From the NCBI GenBank assembly GCA_017630455.1, contig JAGBVG010000053.1:43290-107289 (forward strand): 64,000 nt of DNA, written 5' to 3'. Both the position numbers and the translations under genes were made by a program. Every line of letters begins with the position of its first letter. Within the stretch, counting starts at the first letter, position 1. Below are positions 61,319 to 64,000 of this stretch, in pieces. The notes beneath the pieces were generated by a model, which was not told the origin of the DNA, did no database searches, and was given only the letters and a program-made list of their open reading frames with translations. Origin of the DNA: Alistipes sp. (GTDB lineage: Bacteria > Bacteroidota > Bacteroidia > Bacteroidales > Rikenellaceae).

Positions 61319-62704
61319 ATGGCAGCAAAACAGCAAACTCTTGCCGCATCGATTTCGTTCACTGGTAAGGGTCTTCATACAGGTTTACAGGTGGAGATGA
61401 CCGTTCACCCTGCAGAGGAGAATCGTGGCATTGTGTTCCGTCGCGTGGATATCGAGGGAGCTCCCGAGGTTCCAGCACTTTGCGAATATGTGACCGACAC
61501 ATCGCGCGGCACGACTATCGAGAAGGGCGAGGCTAAGGTAAGCACCATCGAGCATATTATGTCGGCGTTGTGGACTCTCGGCGTGGATAATGCCGTGGTA
61601 GACATCAACGCTCCTGAGACTCCGATTATGGATGGCTCGGCGAGAGAGTATGCAGAGCGTATTATGGAGGTGGGAACCGTAGAGCAGGAGGCCGAGCGTA
61701 AGTATTTCGAGGTGACAGAGAAGCAGGTGTACACACTTCCTGAGAAGGGTGTTGCCATTGTCATCTACCCCGACGATGAGTACTCAGTATCGGTTCACGT
61801 TGACTACAACTCAAAGGTTGTGGGTAATCAGTATGCCGTTTACAGCAAAGAGGATAACTATGCTGAGAAGATTGCTATGTGCCGCACATTTGTATTCCTC
61901 CACGAGCTTGAGCCTCTTATGAAGATGAACCTCATCAAGGGTGGCGACTTGGACAATGCTATCGTTGTGGTGGAGAATCCTGTGTCGGACGAGCAGCTCG
62001 AGCACCTCAAGAAGATCTTTGGCAAGGAGGATATCCGCATCACAGGCGGCTATCTCAACAACCAGCAGCTTCGTGCTAACAATGAGTTGGCGCGCCACAA
62101 GCTCCTCGACCTGCTCGGCGACTTTGCACTTCTGGGTATGCGCATCAAGGGCCGCGTGTGGGCTACACGTCCTGGCCACTACGCCAATACAGAGTTTATG
62201 AAGGATATATCACGCGCCATTCGTCGTAGCGGCGAGAAGCCTTCGTTCAAGTACAGTGCAAAGGAGCAGCCACTTATGGATATCAACCAGATTAAGTCGC
62301 TACTGCCTCACCGCCCTCCATTCTTGCTCGTTGACCGTGTGTTCCACATCGACGAGAATGCCATAGGCGGTATCAAGAACGTATCTATGAACGAACCTTT
62401 CTTCGTGGGTCACTTCCCAGAGGAGCCTGTAATGCCAGGTGTGCTTATCATCGAGGCTTTGGCACAGTGCTGCGGCATCTTGGTTCTCAGCCGTGTGGAG
62501 GATCCTGAGTCATACTCTACATACTTCCTCAAGGCTGACGGCGTGAAGTGGAAGCGTAAGGTGGTTCCAGGTGACACACTACAACTCGAGTGCCACATTG
62601 TGGATATGCGCCGCGGCATCTGCACCGCAGAGTGTAAGGCCTTCGTTAGCGGCTTGCTCGCTTGTGAGGCTACGCTTACAGCCCAGATCGCAAAAAAGAA
62701 GTAG
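61319..62704 (+). CDS. lpxC-fabZ: Bifunctional UDP-3-O-acyl-GlcNAc deacetylase / 3-hydroxyacyl-ACP dehydratase
   Basis: 461 residues. The N-terminal LpxC domain (about 1-305) removes acetate from UDP-3-O-acyl-GlcNAc, the committed lipid A step; zinc and base motifs include TIEHIMSALW and RHKLLDLLGD. The C-terminal FabZ domain (about 318-461) dehydrates 3-hydroxyacyl-ACP, with active H331 in LPHRPPFLLVD and FVGHFPEEPVMPG. The fusion is known in Bacteroidetes. lpxA follows 37 bases later. Confidence 0.96.
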   Translation: MAAKQQTLAASISFTGKGLHTGLQVEMTVHPAEENRGIVFRRVDIEGAPEVPALCEYVTDTSRGTTIEKGEAKVSTIEHIMSALWTLGVDNAVVDINAPETPIMDGSAREYAERIMEVGTVEQEAERKYFEVTEKQVYTLPEKGVAIVIYPDDEYSVSVHVDYNSKVVGNQYAVYSKEDNYAEKIAMCRTFVFLHELEPLMKMNLIKGGDLDNAIVVVENPVSDEQLEHLKKIFGKEDIRITGGYLNNQQLRANNELARHKLLDLLGDFALLGMRIKGRVWATRPGHYANTEFMKDISRAIRRSGEKPSFKYSAKEQPLMDINQIKSLLPHRPPFLLVDRVFHIDENAIGGIKNVSMNEPFFVGHFPEEPVMPGVLIIEALAQCCGILVLSRVEDPESYSTYFLKADGVKWKRKVVPGDTLQLECHIVDMRRGICTAECKAFVSGLLACEATLTAQIAKKK

Positions 62705-62741
62705 AGAGCGACAAACAATTATTAACAACAAATATTAGAAT

Positions 62742-63527
62742 ATGATTAGTAACTTAGCTTACGTTCACCCCGATGCCAAGATAGGCAAGAACGTAACTAT
62801 CGAGCCTTTTGCCTATATCGAGGGCGATGTAGTTATCGGCGATGATTGCTGGATTGGTCCACACGCCATTATCTATAACGGCGCACGCCTCGGCAAAGGT
62901 AACAAGGTGCATCCAGGTGCTTGCATCGCGTGCCTTCCACAGGATTTGAAGTTTGCGGGCGAGGAGACTACTGCCGTCATCGGCGACTACAACGACATTC
63001 GCGAGTGTGTGACTATCGCACGCGGTACTGCGTCACGCGGCACAACCGTTGTCGGCGACCACAACCTCCTTATGGCCTACGTTCACGTTGCTCACGACGA
63101 TGTTGTGGGTAGCCACTGCGTCATTGCAAACCGTGTGTCGTTAGCTGGCGAGGTGGAGATTGGCGACTGGGTAGTTATCGGTGGCCACGCAGCACTCCAC
63201 CAGTGGATTCACGTTGGTGACCACGCTATGATTCAGGGCGGCGCACTTGTAACACAGGATGTTCCTCCGTTTATCATCGCTACAAACGGCGAGACCCACT
63301 ACGCTGGTATCAACAAGGTAGGACTCTCGCGTCGTGGCTTCACGCCAGAGCAGATAGAGTCTATTCACAACACCTGCCGTGTCTTGTTCCAGAGCGAGTT
63401 GAACTACCTCGCAGGTTGCGACAAGGCTGAGGCTGAGGTTGCAGAGACCCCTGAGCGTAACAAGCTCATAGAGTTTATCCGTGGCTCGAAGCGCGGTGTG
63501 ATCAAGCAGTATCAGTCGCACAGATAG
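62742..63527 (+). CDS. lpxA: UDP-N-acetylglucosamine acyltransferase
   Basis: 261 residues. First enzyme of lipid A synthesis, moving 3-hydroxyacyl from ACP to UDP-GlcNAc. Left-handed beta-helix with hexapeptide repeats (AKIGKNVTIEPFAYIEG, VVIGDDCWIGPHAII). The catalytic histidine lies in MAYVHVAHDD and the C-terminal helical part has GLSRRGFTPEQI. Length matches E. coli LpxA. Likely one transcript with lpxC-fabZ. Confidence 0.96.
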   Translation: MISNLAYVHPDAKIGKNVTIEPFAYIEGDVVIGDDCWIGPHAIIYNGARLGKGNKVHPGACIACLPQDLKFAGEETTAVIGDYNDIRECVTIARGTASRGTTVVGDHNLLMAYVHVAHDDVVGSHCVIANRVSLAGEVEIGDWVVIGGHAALHQWIHVGDHAMIQGGALVTQDVPPFIIATNGETHYAGINKVGLSRRGFTPEQIESIHNTCRVLFQSELNYLAGCDKAEAEVAETPERNKLIEFIRGSKRGVIKQYQSHR

Positions 63528-63543
63528 TACAGCTGTAATAGAA

Positions 63544-63587
63544 AATAATAATGGGTGCTCTGAACAAATGGAGCACCCATTATTATT
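63544..63587 (+). terminator. Terminator of the lpxC-fabZ/lpxA unit
   Basis: Perfect 17-pair stem 63544-63560 with 63571-63587, ending in TTATTATTT. Located 17 bases after the lpxA stop. Confidence 0.9.
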
Positions 63588-63615
63588 TCTAATTAGATCC
63601 CAGAGCGGCTATGAA

Positions 63616-63649
63616 ATACAAAAGGCGACCTATTGGCCGCCTTTTGTAT
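63616..63649 (-). terminator. Terminator of the rpmG/DUF4295 unit
   Basis: Fifteen-position stem 63616-63630 with 63635-63649 (one mismatch), with TTTT in the outer arm on both strands. It lies 28 bases after the DUF4295 stop on the minus strand. Confidence 0.8.
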
Positions 63650-63676
63650 TAAGTGTCCGAGGACTCTTAATAAAAA

Positions 63677-63835
63677 TTATTTCTGAGCGAAGAATGCCTT
63701 AATCTCATCCTCCTCAAGGATATTCTGAGTCTGGAATACATAAGCACCAGTCTTCTCAGACTTAACCATCTTGATACACTTAGTGTACTTCTTAGCAGTA
63801 CCCGTCTTAAGGGTCGCAACTACTTTCTTTGCCAT
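63677..63835 (-). CDS. DUF4295 protein, small ribosome-associated gene product
   Basis: 52 residues, basic. It begins MAKKVVATLKTGTAKKYTK and ends IKAFFAQK. The DUF4295 family occurs in Bacteroidetes directly after rpmB-rpmG and is probably a ribosome-linked protein. The order here (rpmG, 21 bases, DUF4295) agrees. Function not established. Confidence 0.9.
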   Translation of the reverse strand: MAKKVVATLKTGTAKKYTKCIKMVKSEKTGAYVFQTQNILEEDEIKAFFAQK

Positions 63836-63856
63836 ACTCTAACCTACTTGTTAAAA

Positions 63857-64000
63857 TTACTTAATCTCACGGTGTAAAGTTACTCGCTTCAAGTAAGGAT
63901 TGTACGTCTTACGCTCCAAACGGTCAGGACTATTCTTCTTGTTCTTTGTAGTGACGTAGCGTGACATACCTGCAACGCCGCTCTCCTTCTGCTCAGTGCA
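63857..64000 (-). CDS. rpmG: 50S ribosomal protein L33 (partial)
   Basis: The last 47 codons of L33, which continues past the right edge. [20 protein letters not shown] with N-P-Y-L-K-R near the end ([17 protein letters not shown]) is characteristic. rpmB is expected just beyond the edge. Confidence 0.95.
   Translation of the reverse strand, partial: CTEQKESGVAGMSRYVTTKNKKNSPDRLERKTYNPYLKRVTLHREIK

Overview
The window comes from a member of the Bacteroidota, most likely order Bacteroidales and close to Alistipes (genus is an inference). The main evidence is promoters of the TTTG-N19/20-TAnnTTTG type used by the Bacteroidetes primary sigma factor, a fused lpxC-fabZ gene, the rpmG-DUF4295 ribosomal pair, a GSCFA-domain protein, fimbrillin-like lipoproteins, a C10 (streptopain-like) protease, and OMP beta-barrel/TonB receptor proteins. 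Most of the window is conserved chromosomal core. I saw no rRNA, tRNA, transposase, phage gene or CRISPR array.

Layout: (1) 1-10.9 kb: end of an unrecognised gene, aldehyde dehydrogenase (-), cysteine desulfidase-like protein (-), purine nucleoside phosphorylase deoD (+), secreted GH84 beta-N-acetylglucosaminidase (+), gyrA (+) and a TPR protein (+). (2) 10.9-16.5 kb: luxS with a nucleosidase (-), then a plus-strand run of GSCFA protein, a degenerate phosphatase-superfamily protein, SufE, SufT-like and a DUF2851-like protein. (3) 16.5-20.8 kb: dCMP deaminase and secA (-), each followed at its stop codon by a ~130 bp palindromic repeat element. (4) 21-31.7 kb (-): TonB-receptor-like barrel, His-rich secreted protein, LytTR two-component pair, gamma carbonic anhydrase, mazG, two GT2 glycosyltransferases, rsmI and a hypothetical protein. 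(5) 31.8-44.5 kb (-): small peptide plus fimbrillin-like lipoprotein, DUF4465-like lipoprotein, LolA-like protein, ftsK, murI, aroK, topoisomerase IV (parC, parE) and plsC. (6) 44.7-50.8 kb: PhnA, then a divergent locus with ABC transporter/permease/GntR regulator (-) opposite an outer-membrane barrel and GIN-domain protein (+). (7) 51-57.8 kb (+): pyrD, cinA, pncB, small peptide, fimbrillin-like lipoprotein, C10 protease and a small membrane protein. (8) 57.8-64 kb: K+/H+ antiporter, two hypothetical proteins and a TonB protein (-), lpxC-fabZ and lpxA (+), then DUF4295 and rpmG (-).

Three observations stand out. First, a family of ~130 bp palindromic elements at 16.55-17.50 kb has perfect 11-bp terminal inverted repeats. 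Five consecutive stem pairs differ between copies while pairing is kept, and two copies start exactly on the stop codon of the neighbouring gene. Second, two unannotated peptides (41 and 38 aa, 21 kb apart) share a motif of the form YT[AS]P[ED]xEVVExxVExGF. Each sits directly upstream of a fimbrillin-like lipoprotein gene, and one cluster also carries a C10 protease. Third, at 47.0-47.65 kb two divergent promoters carry near-identical operators at the same distance from the -7 box, and each transcript leader contains a long hairpin of one repeat family. This suggests one GntR regulon joining an ABC transporter and an outer-membrane protein.
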